Counted from the stretch's first letter, positions 13,085-24,452 are shown. The stretch is DNA of 64,000 bases from Drosophila pseudoobscura (GCF_009870125.1 NC_046683.1:53025869-53089868); one strand, 5' to 3'. The notes: a model not told the origin generated them from the letters alone. Numbers and translations: made by a program.

Positions 13085-14340
13085 CATACTCGTCCTCGTA
13101 TACGGTACATAAAATGTTATGGCCATTGCAGAAGAAGAGGTTCAGTTACTTCTGGGGTTTTCTCGGGGTTTACTCGATTTTTGTTCTTTGTTCTTTATGG
13201 GACGCCATTTGTAAATCTTAGAGACATCTTAGAGACGGCATCTGTGTAATGCGATGGCCTTTTAGAGGCCCAAGAGGGTCCCGGTCCGGGTCCGAGTCCG
13301 GGCCAGTTTGGGCCAGGGTTTTACGATCTACCACACACTATACGCGACGCGACGGTCACTGTTAATGATTGATAAACCGCACGGGACCAATCAACACCAA
13401 AACACAAGAGACCGAGACCCCGACCGAGACGGAGACCCAAAGACCGACCAAAAGAGAGCTCTCCAGAATATCAAATCTGCGGTGTCATCCCCCATCCACT
13501 GGAATCGTATCCTATGCAAACTGAAAAACTGAAAACCTCTCTGGCCATCTCCCACTCCCACTTCTGGTCCACGTCTTCCGAGATGCACATCAAATTGGCT
13601 AAATTGTCGTGAGGCCTGTGTTTGAGGCACCATCCAGATCCAGGGGGACTCCTCCACCTCCACCTCCGCCCCCTCCTCTATAGAGTGTGGTGTGGATATG
13701 TGTAGGGGGCACCGTGGTCTGGGCATATCTCTCCCTCTATAAGTGTGTATCTTTGTCTCTGTGGTGCCTCTTGTTCGGTTCGGTTCGGTTCGGTATACCA
13801 GTTTCTTTATTACAAAAAGGGGCTTGGGTCAAACCAACAACACCACAACGCGGTCGACAGCGACGACGACGTCGTAAAAGAAAACAATATTGTAAATAAA
13901 GTTTAGACTTTAAGCCAAAACTCGTTTCGAACAAACGAAAACGACAAACCGACCAAGCGACCAAGCGACCAAACGACCAACATCGTGACTCTCTGTGATT
14001 GTTGTTGTTGTTGTTGTTGTTGCTGTTGTTTGGTCTTTGATGTCTTTTTAACAAAAGTCTCGATGCTGCTGCTGCTGCAGTCGTTGCTGTTGCCGTTGCC
14101 GTTGCCGATTTTTACTTTGTTTGGGATTTGCCCTTTGCAACAGAGTACTTGAAGAGCGACAGTAGGTTTGCCCGGGGACTAGGAACAGATCAAAGTGGCA
14201 GCAGGAGGAGAAAGTGCCAGAAAGGGGTTCTATGGGGATTACAGAAGATTGCTTCCAAAAGAACATTTGGCATGAACGATTTTGGCCAAGCTCTTCAACG
14301 CGCAGGCCAATAACTCCTCACCTTGCCCCCCCCCCCCCCC

Positions 14341-14860
14341 TGAACGAAAGTTGATCAACTTTAAAATTATTGCTAACAAAAAAAATAAAAAAAAAAGAAT
14401 AAAAATAAATAATTTGAAGAAATATACAAAAAAGATAGAAAATACTGAAATATTTATAAAATAAATTTAGATAAATTGATAATAACATACATAAATTAAT
14501 AAAAATATATATACAAAAAATAAATTACTTTAAAAAAGATATAAACATAAATTAGTAAAAAAAAAAATAAATATACTACTACATAAATTAATAAAAATAA
14601 ATAATAATAGTAAAAAAATATACATACATATATTAATAAAAATTAATTTAAAAAAAAATACACATAAATTATTAAAAATAAAGAAATATAATATAAAATA
14701 AATAAAAATAAATTTAAAAATAAATAAATAAAAATAAATTAAAAAAAAAAGAAATATACATAAATTATTAAAAATAAATGAATAAACAACATAAAATAAT
14801 TAAAAAAATCAACACAAATAAATGTATAAAAAATACATATAAATAAAAACATCTCATATA
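14341..14860. repeat. A-rich AATAAA-type low-complexity block
   Basis: About 500 bases are dominated by AAATAAA and ATAAATTA words, bounded on the left by a C15 run. It is too AT-rich and repetitive to code. Confidence 0.8.
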
Positions 14861-15453
14861 GAACAAAGCTTCAATTAATTACTTTAAAAGTCTTAACTTT
14901 AACTTGAAAATTACACCAATAACCCAATCTTTGCGACTCTAAAAAATGCTTCTAAACCTACAAAGATTATGAAACAATACAGTAGAGTGCGGTATAAGCA
15001 TATAAACATATGTATGTAGCATGGACCCTTCCCTGCCAAGTTCTTTTGGAAAACTATAATTCTGGCCCAATAAATTATAGATTATTTATTTGGTAGATCT
15101 TGATCATTTGTCCAGCCACTCAAGATCCAGGCCTAGATTGGGGTCCGTTTGGTGGGGGTGGGGGTGTTCGGTTTCGAAGGTTTCGAAGGAACATTATCCG
15201 TACACCTCTCCCACACCAGCTTCTGGCCAAGAGAGCATACGGGTTTCGGTTCGCTGCAGTTAATACAACTTTCTTGTTTTATTATAATTTTCTTTTCTTT
15301 TTTTTTGTTGTTGGTGTTGTTGTTGTTGTTGTTTGTTTGTTGTTTTTTCGATTTTTTGTTGTTTTTGTTGTTGTTTTTTTTTGTATTTTTGTGTTACCAT
15401 AAAAGCAGTTAAACCACAAACCACATCCATAGCCGCAAAACTTCTTGTTCATA

Positions 15454-15511
15454 GCAGTGGCAGCGGCGGCAGTGGCAGCGGCAGCGGCGGCAGCGGCGGC
15501 AGCGGCGGCAA
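15454..15511 (+). repeat. GGCAGC/GGCGGC hexanucleotide array
   Basis: Alternating GGCAGC, GGCAGT and GGCGGC units are open in several frames, giving poly-Ser/Gly or poly-Ala ORFs that I do not regard as genes. Confidence 0.85.
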
Positions 15512-15807
15512 GAGTAAGAGCCAGAAGCGGAGTGGACTTTGGGACAGACTCTTTGTTGTTTGGCTGGCCGAACCACTTTGGGCCAGTGTTGGTCTCTCGG
15601 TCTCTTGGCTTCCACCCTGCCCCCTCTCCTCTCTCCACTCCTCGCCGCGCCGCTCCTCACTTCTTTCTGGTCTTGGTCTTGGTCCAAACACCATAAACAT
15701 AAAACAAATCTATGACACGAAACAGGTCTTCGAGAGGGACAGCGGGACGGACTCTGTCCTCTAGACAGATTCAGGCAGCGAGCGGGTGGCACAGAGGGAT
15801 CTGATTC

Positions 15808-15844
15808 GAGTCGGAGTCAGAGTCAGAGTCGGAGTCAGAGTCGA
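15808..15844 (+). repeat. GAGTCR hexanucleotide array
   Basis: Six near-perfect units of GAGTCG or GAGTCA are present. No function is evident. Confidence 0.85.
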
Positions 15845-18049
15845 GAACTAACCTAGGTCTAGGAACTAGTTTCTGCTGTCCGTTTCTATTTTTTGTTGTT
15901 GCTGTTTTTGCTGTTGTTGTTGTTTTTTTGTGTGTATTTTTTATGCACATGTTTATGGGTTTTAAGATAAAAACTATTATGATTGGCGAAACGTGCAAAA
16001 AACAACGAAGAACGAGAGAAACAATCTTGACAGCTCTGGAGAGATCGGCGGAGATGGAGGCACATTTGCACTCCAGTCCAGACCAACAGCAGCCGCAGCA
16101 GCACACGACTCAATAGGTAAACCCCATGGCCATGGATGGAGTGTGGAGTGTGTGGAGTGTGTGTTCGTGAAATTTATGCCCTGGCATAATTAACTTTGAA
16201 AATGATCTCATAAATTCATGTCGCGTTCTCCCGCGGTCTCCGGCGAGTATTGTTTACAATTCCAAGTCTAAGGCCCGGCCCGGCAGCTGTAGATCTCTCG
16301 AATCGAATCGAAGTGAAGTGGAGCACAGCTGAGTGCACTTGGAGCACACCATCTGGAGCTGGTACTGGTGCTGGAGCTGGTGCTGGTGCTGGGCATCGTC
16401 TGGTGACCAGTTTGGGGGCATCTCTTGAAGAGCTTTCGAATGGTTCTCATTACCGTTTCCTGTTATGGGCAGTGAGACGTCTACATTCTCTGTGATGTGT
16501 GTGTGCGATAGAGAGACATCAGCCATGGGTTGCCCAGTGCGAGCACGTATGGCGGATCAAATCTGATCACGACTCTTGCGATCTGAATCCATCTTGTAAG
16601 AGTGTGAATACCCCCACCCCCCACCCCCTAACCACCTAATCAAACCCCCTAATGAGGCCATTTAAAGAGATTTTAGCACACAACTTTCTTCTTTTGAGGA
16701 ACAAAACAAAGCCAAAGGAATAAGGGATCCCTTGATTTAAGCCATGGGCCATCTCTCTCTGTTGAATCGTGCGAGGCGAGTGGGTCGGGGGTTGACTTGC
16801 ACTAAAAACCATGTATATTTATACTTTAATCCTGTCTAAAATATAAATAAATTACGACTTAAGTTTTCACATATTTGAAAATACTTTAGTTTAATAATTG
16901 AAAAAAATATAGCCATTTATTTAGAGTCCATTTTATGGGCCATAGAACTTGGAAAATCCATGACTGGGGCTAAAAATATTCTCCTTTTTTTTGTTCTTAA
17001 AGAAATGTAACTTTCGAAACTGGAATCCGTGCCGGGGAGGGGGTGCCACTACACCCCTGCACCAATCGAGCGGAAAACGGGGCCCAAGGGTCCCAAGGGG
17101 AGGGGGAGGGGGGTTGCACCGCCATAAACTGTAACTTCCTGAATTTAAAAACGCATTATCAAAGGCACATAAATAAAGGTCGACGATCGACAGTCGGCGG
17201 CAGTTGTCGCTGCTGCCACAGGGTATACGGGTATTTCTCTGCCTCTGTCTCTTCTCTCTGCCTCTTCTCTCTGTCTCTGCCTCTGTCTCTGTAGAGAGAG
17301 AAATCATTGAACGAAATCGATAGCTGGCACAAGGCATAGTAAAATTTATTGCACTTTTTCCGCTGCCGCGCAATCCTTTGTTATGGAGAAGCCCCTCATC
17401 CCCCGTCCCCCCCTTCCCCGTACCCGCCCCACCATGAAATCCCCGACTCTGACGCTGGCTCTGACCCAAACACTTTCAACTCCAATTCGAGAAACAATGA
17501 AAACTCTTTCAAACGAGAAAAACATTAAACAGACTGGCGACTGTAAGACAGACGGAGAGACAGAGAGACGGAGAGACCGAGGAGTAGAGAGTGAGAGGGA
17601 CAACAAACAGCGAAAAAGCATTTTTCACGAATTAACGTGGCCAGTGAAGCCGAACGGCAAAGGTTTTTTTTATAATTGATTTCCTGCGATTGCAGAGCAA
17701 ACGAATCAAACGAGAAAGAAAAGCCTTCAGCCAACACCGAACCGAACCACCGAAACAGCAACAACAACAGCAACAACAACAACAAGAGCAATGGCTAAAG
17801 CAAAAGCAAAAGCAACCTGAGCTCAAAGCAAGTTCACTCCAAATCGGACTACCGTGCAAACCCATTTTGTAGTTAACAACGCAAAAAATACAAATAAATT
17901 ATACCTGAAAAAAAACACACACAAACAAAGCAACAAAAACAAAAAAAAATAGCACAAAATATTGTTGCTGGGGTGGAGGCACTGCAGAAACAAGAGAGAC
18001 AGAGACGGAGACAGAGACGGGGTCTGGGTCGCGGGCACCGAACTTTGTT

Positions 18050-18408
18050 ACACCCTTTCCGGAGCCCCTTGTTTCCGAGGAAGGGATGTAAACGGTTGAT
18101 ATTTTAATATTACATTCATTGAAATTTAATTAGAATTCCTATTTTTTAAAATTGAATATAAATGAAATATTTTCAAAATATAATTAGCCCTTGTGGAACC
18201 CATTGCTTCTATAGAAGGGATATAGTATATGGTATTTCCATATTTTTTAACATTTAATATTGAAATTTAATTGGAATTTATTTTGAAATTTGTTTTTGTA
18301 AATAATAAAATATATAAAAATAAAATTAAAATAACTAATTAAAATATTTCAAAATATAAATATAAAATAACCCTTGCGGAACCCATTGTTTCTATGGGAG
18401 GGATTCTA
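18050..18408. repeat. Three diverged copies of a hairpin-bearing repeat
   Basis: CCCTTGTGGAACCCATTG followed by CTTCTATAGAAGGGAT at 18187-18222 recurs as a close copy at about 18370-18407 and a more diverged copy at 18050-18090. Each contains CCCTT...AAGGG, able to pair as a short stem. Each is followed by AT-rich DNA with TTTAATATT. Spacing between copies is about 130-185 bases. The stretch is non-coding. Confidence 0.65.
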
Positions 18409-19145
18409 CGTTCAATATTAACCTTCCCGTAAGTAAATAATACTCTAAATAAACCAAATAAAATTTGAATACATGTAATTGAAATAATTGGAATAATATG
18501 GGACGGATAAATTATATGAAATTTCGATATTTCAAACGTTTAAAATACATCAATAATACGTTGAAATGTTATCAGAATTAATTTTTTGTAATTGTCGTAT
18601 AAATTGTAAATTATAAATAAAACGAATAAAATTGTAATATACATAATTAAAATATTTTAAAATATGAAAAAATTCATATATTTTAACAAGAGTAATATTT
18701 ATGATATATTCCGATTATTAATTTGTTTTGAGAATAAACTAAATTTTGTCTAGTTTAAAAATAGTTTTTTTGTGAACCAATCCAAGGATTCCATGGTATT
18801 CAGATCGTAGCCTGGTCTGGTGTATACTTTGGCCAAAATCGTTAGAAGGCTCTCCGACTCTCTGGAAGGGTATGGCTCTGGCAGAGCCCCGTTTGCCCCG
18901 CGATGCACAGAGCACCGAAAAGAGAAAACCCAGCAACAACAAATGGTGAAAATAAACTCCGCAAAAGCGAGCCCATGGACAGCGGCAGGAGGGGGGGTAG
19001 GGAGGAACTGGAGAGGTGACTGCAGCGGAGAGAAGGTTAAAAATCAAGCATCAACGTGAGCTAAATGCAGTGCCTGCCTGGGCACCGACCAGCCACAGAG
19101 GCATCCCGAATGCACTTTATCCAGGCCTTGCGTTCTTTAATTGTG

Positions 19146-19151
19146 TTTATT
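19146..19151 (-). terminator. Poly(A) signal AATAAA (minus strand)
   Basis: TTTATT on the plus strand gives AATAAA on the minus strand, about 160 bases past the stop of the small membrane protein gene. This is a suitable distance for its 3' end. Confidence 0.35.
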
Positions 19152-19309
19152 TCACCTGTAAGGCCACATATTATACCCACTAAAGGTAGGACTTGTCGTA
19201 ATACCTGCAAAGAGTGGGTCATCACCCCAATCTTCTCTCCCTCCGTGTGTCAGACAATTGTCTCTTCGGTGTATGTACCTGCTGACACGAGGGATCCCTT
19301 CGGATCATA

Positions 19310-19534
19310 TTAGGGGATGAGGACGCGCTTCTTCTCACGATCAGGCTCCGCCATAGATAATGGCATGGGGTGACCCATATCAAGTCGAAACTCCCGCGCA
19401 GCCGGGCTGTACCGCAGCTCGAAAAGGTTTTGGAAGAAAACGCAAACGAGCAAAGAAACAACAACGACAACAAAAAAGAGTACGACCATCAACACGATCA
19501 TCAACGAGAACCATAAATAAGACTTAAATGGCAT
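19310..19534 (-). CDS. Small single-pass membrane protein (candidate)
   Basis: The frame encodes 74 aa starting MPFKSYLWFS. Residues about 8-38 form a long hydrophobic segment rich in Val, Leu and Phe, followed by a polar tail (RYSPAAREFRLDMGHP, then EPDREKKRVLIP) of mixed, non-repetitive composition. That layout fits a tiny single-span membrane protein with a basic C-terminus. The frame stays open upstream to 19798, but that part is GTTGTT-repeat leader translating to Cys and Val runs, so I placed the start at the first ATG after it. A minus-strand AATAAA lies 160 bases downstream. I do not recognise the family. It could instead be the last exon of a larger gene. The coding call is moderate. 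Confidence 0.45.
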   Translation of the reverse strand: MPFKSYLWFSLMIVLMVVLFFVVVVVSLLVCVFFQNLFELRYSPAAREFRLDMGHPMPLSMAEPDREKKRVLIP

Positions 19535-19919
19535 GAAAAAGGCAACAGAGTAAAGGCAAACCAACAACAACAACAGCAACGTTCGACTGCAATCAAAACG
19601 CAGGCCGTAGCCATTACAACAACAACAACAGCAACAACAATGCCAAACGAAAACTACACCAGCAACAACAGCAACATGGTCGAGCCCTCCTCGACCAAAA
19701 GCAAACCACAGAAAGCAACGAAATAAGAGAATACTCGTACACCAGAGAGGAAGGATCGAAGCCTTTGATACCCTTGCAGGACATACATATACATACATAT
19801 GTATGTATATTTATATGTTCTGGCATAATCATCTGGTTTGAATCAAGCTTCGCACAGTCTGAAACATAAACACACACTTCAATTAAACATTAAATACTGC
19901 AAGCATTTATCTAAAGTAT

Positions 19920-20300
19920 TTTAAATTTTTTTATTTAATTTGTTATTTAAATTATTTTGATGTATTTTATTTTATTTTATTTAAAGTATTTTAAACACTT
20001 ATTTAAGGTATTTTTTATTATTATACTCAATTTATTATTTATTAATTTAATTTATTTTTATTTTATTCTATTTTATTCGAAGTATTTTAAGTATTAAGTT
20101 ATTTTAGGTATTTTTAATTATTTTACTCAATTTATTATTTATTATATATTTTTCATTTATTTGTATTTATTTGTATTTATTTATTTTAAGTAATTTAAAC
20201 ACCTATGTTAAGTATTTTAAATTATTTTACTCAATTTATAATTTATATTCATTTATTCTATTTTTTTTTTTGAAGTATTTTAATCACTTATTTTCAGTAG
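19920..20300. repeat. AT-rich degenerate tandem array
   Basis: A unit of roughly 100 bases, with AAGTATTTTAAACACTTATTT and ATTATTTTACTCAATTTATT as landmarks, recurs about four times (near 19980, 20080, 20190 and 20270) with heavy drift. It is non-coding. Confidence 0.6.
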
Positions 20301-20840
20301 ATTAAAATAAAATAATAATTTAATGGACTAAAATACTCCATATATTATTTATTTATTTAATTGATTTTGATTCATTTATTTCAAGTATAAAATAAATAGA
20401 ATATACATATTAAATTAATAGGAAATACATATGTATATTTAAAATATGAGACGAATTTATGGGAAATATCATACATGTACAGCGATTTACTAGTATCATA
20501 TTTAAGTGAAAAAAACTTCCTTTTTTATGGTATGACTTTTCGATTTTCAGGGTATTATTCCAGCACAAGACACGGCATGAAGCGATCCCAATATTTGCCC
20601 AATACCGCACTCAAATTATGTGCCATATATCCTCCGTTGAGTGGCAGTGCCTCTCGCTGTTGCAACCATCTGATGCGAAGAGTGATACCCACCAAAAGTG
20701 TATCCGAGTAATGCTCGTATCAACAACAAACGACCATAAAAACAACAACAGCCGCACCTTCGAACCCACACAGACACACAAATACACACCATACATATAC
20801 ATACATATATCCATATACATATATACAGGTATAATCTCGC

Positions 20841-21008
20841 TCATTTCTTGTGTATATTCTCTTCCTCCTGCTGTGGATGGAGCCGAGAGCCTGGAGCTGT
20901 CGTCGTCGTCGTCGTCGTCGGATCGTGGCGAGGCGATTCGAAATTAAGAAAAAGTAAGAGAAAGACTAGAAGGCAGAGTAGTGGCCTGGACAACACCGAA
21001 GAGTACAT
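20841..21008 (-). CDS. Candidate small secreted peptide (weak)
   Basis: The frame encodes 55 aa beginning MYSSVLSRP. A hydrophobic core of Leu, Val and Phe from about residue 10 to 22 looks like a signal peptide or anchor. It is followed by a Thr run encoded by (GAC/ACG)-type triplets and a polar tail (GSRLHPQQEEENIHKK). The frame is open 27 codons further upstream. No cleavage motif, family match or poly(A) signal is clear, and the antisense frame is also open. It could be a chance ORF or a first exon. Confidence 0.2.
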   Translation of the reverse strand: MYSSVLSRPLLCLLVFLLLFLNFESPRHDPTTTTTTTAPGSRLHPQQEEENIHKK

Positions 21009-23189
21009 GCCCCGCAAGATGCTTCCCTGGGGAGACTCATTCGCGTTGAAGGAGTACAGATACCCGGCGATAGGGTATGCAGAAATCAAATCGAACCACG
21101 GACGCGTGTTGGTCTACCATATCTTTGACTCAATCTTGTGGCAGAGCCCCGTCCATGTCCGTGTCCCGGCCTGGACTGTCTTGGATTCGATCCGCAGCAT
21201 GCGGCTTTCGGTCGGGCCGCAGATCTCTGGCTCTCCCTCTGTTTCTGGTGGCAGAGTGATGGCCGATGGCCGACAGGAGGGGGGCGGAGATAATTCCGAG
21301 TGAGTGCTGAGGGCGGTGATGATGAACCAAAGGTAAGGCATGGGCCATATACAATTGAGAGGCGGACGGCATTTCGTTCTGGTTCTGGGGGAAAAAAAAC
21401 AACACAAAAAAAACAAGAGCTCTTTTCCCAAAGATCGGATCGGTTTGGCTTTGAGTTAACCAAAAAAAAAATTAAATTCCCCATCAAATGCAATAATTTA
21501 GTGACATACAAAATACGTTTGTATAGTATTCCATTCTAAATGGAACAAATAAATAAACCTGGCGCCAGACAAACCTCTGAATATTTATATTGTCTGCTAA
21601 ACGGATTGGGTCTTCAAGATCTCTCCCTCATCCCCACAGCTAATTTATTCCAAAATACGGGAAATGCATAAATAAATAAGCCACACCGAGCTCCGACACT
21701 TGCAAAAATGAAACTAATGCCAACAACAACAACAAGAAAAAACCAACCCAAAAAAGCCAAAAGAGTCTAGATATATACCCTATCGCATAGGCATTTCATT
21801 AAGGGTTCTCCCACATATGTACCTCTCTTTTCTCGCTGTTAGGCACCCATGATACCCCTGTTTCGAAAAGAGTATCGAAACCGGGCCAAGATCGGTTGGA
21901 ACGTTTGTTTTGCAGACATAAATCTCAAGAGCAAAACAACAGACAACAAAATGTGTGTGTGGAAGCCGCAGGGCTACAGGTCCACGGGTCCACGGGTCCA
22001 TCAAAAGATTTCAAATTAATTCCCATAATTTTGTATAGCTTCTCTTTTTGGTTATTAATCGAAACGGGTTTTGTGTGTGTGTTTGCTTCTTTAAATTGCA
22101 ATTCGGAACATTTCGATTGTAGGGGACATACGTTTCGGCCAGCCCGGTTCTGGTGGGGCTTTGTGTTTCTCTTTTGGCTTTTGGCAGACACTTGAGTGAG
22201 GTTTGACTGTCTCTGAGGCTGTCCGACGGTCCGACAGTCCCACTGTCTAGCTGTCTGGCTCGGCTTATGTGTTCATTTGTTTATCGCTGGGACAGTCGCA
22301 GGCGGCCCCAGAAACCAGTCCGAGCCCAGATGAAGTTCTATCGTAATTGCGTATAACTTTTGAGTACAATACATTAAGGTATAATTGTCAGACAGACTGG
22401 CAGCCCAATGGCACAGGCACAAGCCCCAAGCCCCAAGAATGGGGCAACAGCAGCATACAGAAGGGGCAGAAGCAGGCGAAGGGGCAGGGGCAGAACTTCA
22501 AAATGAGAAAGATGTTGTTTGCCGCTTTCTGGTGTTGGTGTTTGGGTATTTATTATATAAGCATGCGAAATTACGTAAGCACTTGTCGAGCACATGCCTT
22601 GCGGCATTAGTAATTCTCTTGCGGCCCCTGCCACCCCCCACCACGCGCCCCTGGCTGCCTGTTGCTGCCCCACGCGTCCGTTTCTGCCTGCAGTTATTAA
22701 TGTGAGCATCGCCGACTCGTTTGAGGCCGAGTAATTACAGGCCCTATCCAACAGTTGATCTCTAAACCGAACAGGTACTATATCATGTGCCCTGATCTCT
22801 TCCTGAAGTCTCTCTCGCTCGCTCGCTCTCTCTCCCTCTCTCTGTCTCTTCTGTTTATTCGAGCATGAGGAATCGATTGGGGGGCATGAGATTGAAGCGT
22901 TTCAAATGGATTTATCTGCGAAGAAGGGCGTGGCTAAGGCCACATTCATTAGCCCCAGAACAGAATTGGAATTAAATCAGTGTAAAGTGGATTCAGAAGC
23001 TGTTCAATAGAGAACCGACGGATTCCACAAGTTTTATAGCGAAAATCGGGGTCACCACCCAGGAAATGTTGAACAAGTACCACTAAAAGGAAGTTCAAAT
23101 CAGATGCTGTTCCTCTAAAGTATTTTTGAATGCCCTTCTATAGGTGTGGAAGGACTTCATCCCGAATATAACCATTTTAACGAACCAAT

Positions 23190-24284
23190 ATGCCTGTATC
23201 CAAGCACTATGTGATCTTCATCTGCTTGGCGCTGCTTCTAACAGGAGCCCATTCCTTTAAGGAAGTTCTTATCGTGGGCCGCAACGGGACAATGAGGTAC
23301 GAGCCCGCCCCACTAACCCTAGAACAGATGCGCTCCTTTTCGGGGCTCTCAGAGCCGGAGCACTTGCGGCAGACAGTCCACAGGCTGGCAGCGAGGCGAG
23401 TCGTTGGTACTCCGGGACATGCCGCCGTGCGGGACTTCATCATCGACTCCCTTAGGGCGCTGGGATGGCACGTGAATCTGGACATTTTCAACGGACAAGT
23501 GCCGATCCTGGGTTCCGTGACGTTCCACAATATCGTGGCCAGGCTGAGCTGCAAGGCCAGGCGGTACCTGATGCTGGGCTGCCACTACGACAGCAAGTAC
23601 TTGGCTCGATCAGAGTACGTGGGTGCCACGGATGCGGCCGTTTCCTGTGCCCTGATGCTCAACATGGCCCGAGTGCTGCGGAAGCAGCTGCGGGCCTTGC
23701 GGCAGGCCCAGATCGGCCTCCTGTTCGTGTTCTTTGATGGAAAGGAGGCCATCGGGAGTTGGTCCGACGAGGACTCGCTTTACGGCTCCCGTCACCTGGC
23801 GGACCTCATGTACGAGAGGGACCTGCTGGATAGCATAGACCTTTTCGTACTGCTCGACCGCGTTGGGGCCAAGGACATGTCCTTCTTCAGCCACGTTCCC
23901 AGCACGGTCGGATGGTTCCAGCGTTTGGTTCAACTGGAGCAGAAGCTGTCCAAAGCAGGACTGCTAAAAGCGCAGCGATCGTACTTCCAATTCATCGCCA
24001 GGGACGATCCACGGGACGATCATGTGCCGTTCCTCAGGCGCCAGGTGCCCGTTCTCCACCTGACAGCGGAGGAGTCCTCCACCCAGGTGTGGCACAAGGT
24101 CACCGATGTCGAGGGCAGAGTGGACTACGGCAGCACGGAGCAAGTGGCTCTGATTGTACGCCTGTTTGTCCTCGAATATCTGCTGTCGGCTCCGTCATCC
24201 TCCGGCCAGCTGCACCCCCCCTGCCCGGCCCTAGTCTCGACTCTCGCTGCTCTGTCTCTGTCGCTGCCTCTGCGTCTGTCCTGA
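23190..24284 (+). CDS. Glutaminyl-peptide cyclotransferase-like protein, catalytic Glu replaced by Lys
   Basis: The product is 364 aa, a secreted member of the zinc-dependent glutaminyl cyclase family (M28-like fold), whose active members convert N-terminal Gln to pyroglutamate. Residues 1-22 form a signal peptide (MPVSKHYVIF then ICLALLLTGAHS). Family landmarks are in order: CHYDSK (131-136), VGATDAA with zinc ligand Asp148, FFDGKEA (181-187) with zinc ligand Glu186, SWSDEDSLYGSRHLA (190-204), LLDRVGA with Asp223, DDHVPFLRR (276-284) and VWH with zinc ligand His302. In human QC the segment reads FFDGEEA, where the first Glu (E201) is the general acid/base; here it is Lys185 (codon AAG, 23742-23744). 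The zinc site is otherwise intact, so this is a likely pseudoenzyme. The C-terminus runs about 30 residues past the usual end. There is no intron. It may be the ortholog of a Drosophila QC-like gene such as CG6168 (from memory, unchecked). Confidence 0.93.
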   Translation: MPVSKHYVIFICLALLLTGAHSFKEVLIVGRNGTMRYEPAPLTLEQMRSFSGLSEPEHLRQTVHRLAARRVVGTPGHAAVRDFIIDSLRALGWHVNLDIFNGQVPILGSVTFHNIVARLSCKARRYLMLGCHYDSKYLARSEYVGATDAAVSCALMLNMARVLRKQLRALRQAQIGLLFVFFDGKEAIGSWSDEDSLYGSRHLADLMYERDLLDSIDLFVLLDRVGAKDMSFFSHVPSTVGWFQRLVQLEQKLSKAGLLKAQRSYFQFIARDDPRDDHVPFLRRQVPVLHLTAEESSTQVWHKVTDVEGRVDYGSTEQVALIVRLFVLEYLLSAPSSSGQLHPPCPALVSTLAALSLSLPLRLS

Positions 24285-24446
24285 GCAGACTTTTGACTTG
24301 TCCAGGCAACCGAATCGTATCAAATTTCCATCCATCCTTTGCTCGCCCCAAAAAAGCCACCAGAGAGCCACAGGCAACACTCGAAATTTATGTACGCTGC
24401 TCCTCTCTCGTTGAAAACAACACAAAAGTTAATTAAACTTGAAAAT

Positions 24447-24452
24447 AATAAA
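24447..24452 (+). terminator. Poly(A) signal AATAAA
   Basis: AATAAA lies about 160 bases after the stop codon of the cyclotransferase-like gene, in A-rich sequence. Position and motif fit its 3' end. Confidence 0.5.

Larger units (their letters stand above)
10301..19145. other. Intergenic block, repeats and AT-rich DNA
   Basis: No gene is supported. Contents include a 180-bp tandem duplication (11011-11346), C18 and G19 homopolymers (12026-12043 and 13066-13084), a C15 run (14326-14340), an A-rich block at 14341-14860, GGC/GCA hexamers at 15454-15511, GAGTCR hexamers at 15808-15844, and diverged hairpin-bearing repeats at 18050-18410. Long ORFs here translate triplet or hexamer repeats. Parts near 17.2-18.0 kb resemble Drosophila 5' leader sequence, rich in CAA, GAGA and A, but no linked coding exon can be shown. 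Confidence 0.55.
19535..23189. other. Intergenic block upstream of the cyclotransferase-like gene
   Basis: A degenerate AT-rich array fills about 19880-20440. Between 20.5 and 22.9 kb the DNA is of mixed composition, with CAA, CGT and CT microsatellites. One weak small-peptide ORF (20841-21008, minus) is listed separately. The last 200 bases before 23190 are plain sequence and probably hold the leader of the downstream gene. Confidence 0.5.

Noticed and set aside
15282-15792. Several overlapping ORFs over GGC/GCA repeats
   Set aside because: They are translations of the hexanucleotide array and the GTTGTT run in different frames, giving Ala, Gly/Ser or Cys/Arg runs with no unique core.
23465-23933. 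Alternative-frame ORFs over the cyclotransferase-like gene
   Set aside because: They overlap a gene with complete family motifs in the main frame and are explained by high GC at third positions.
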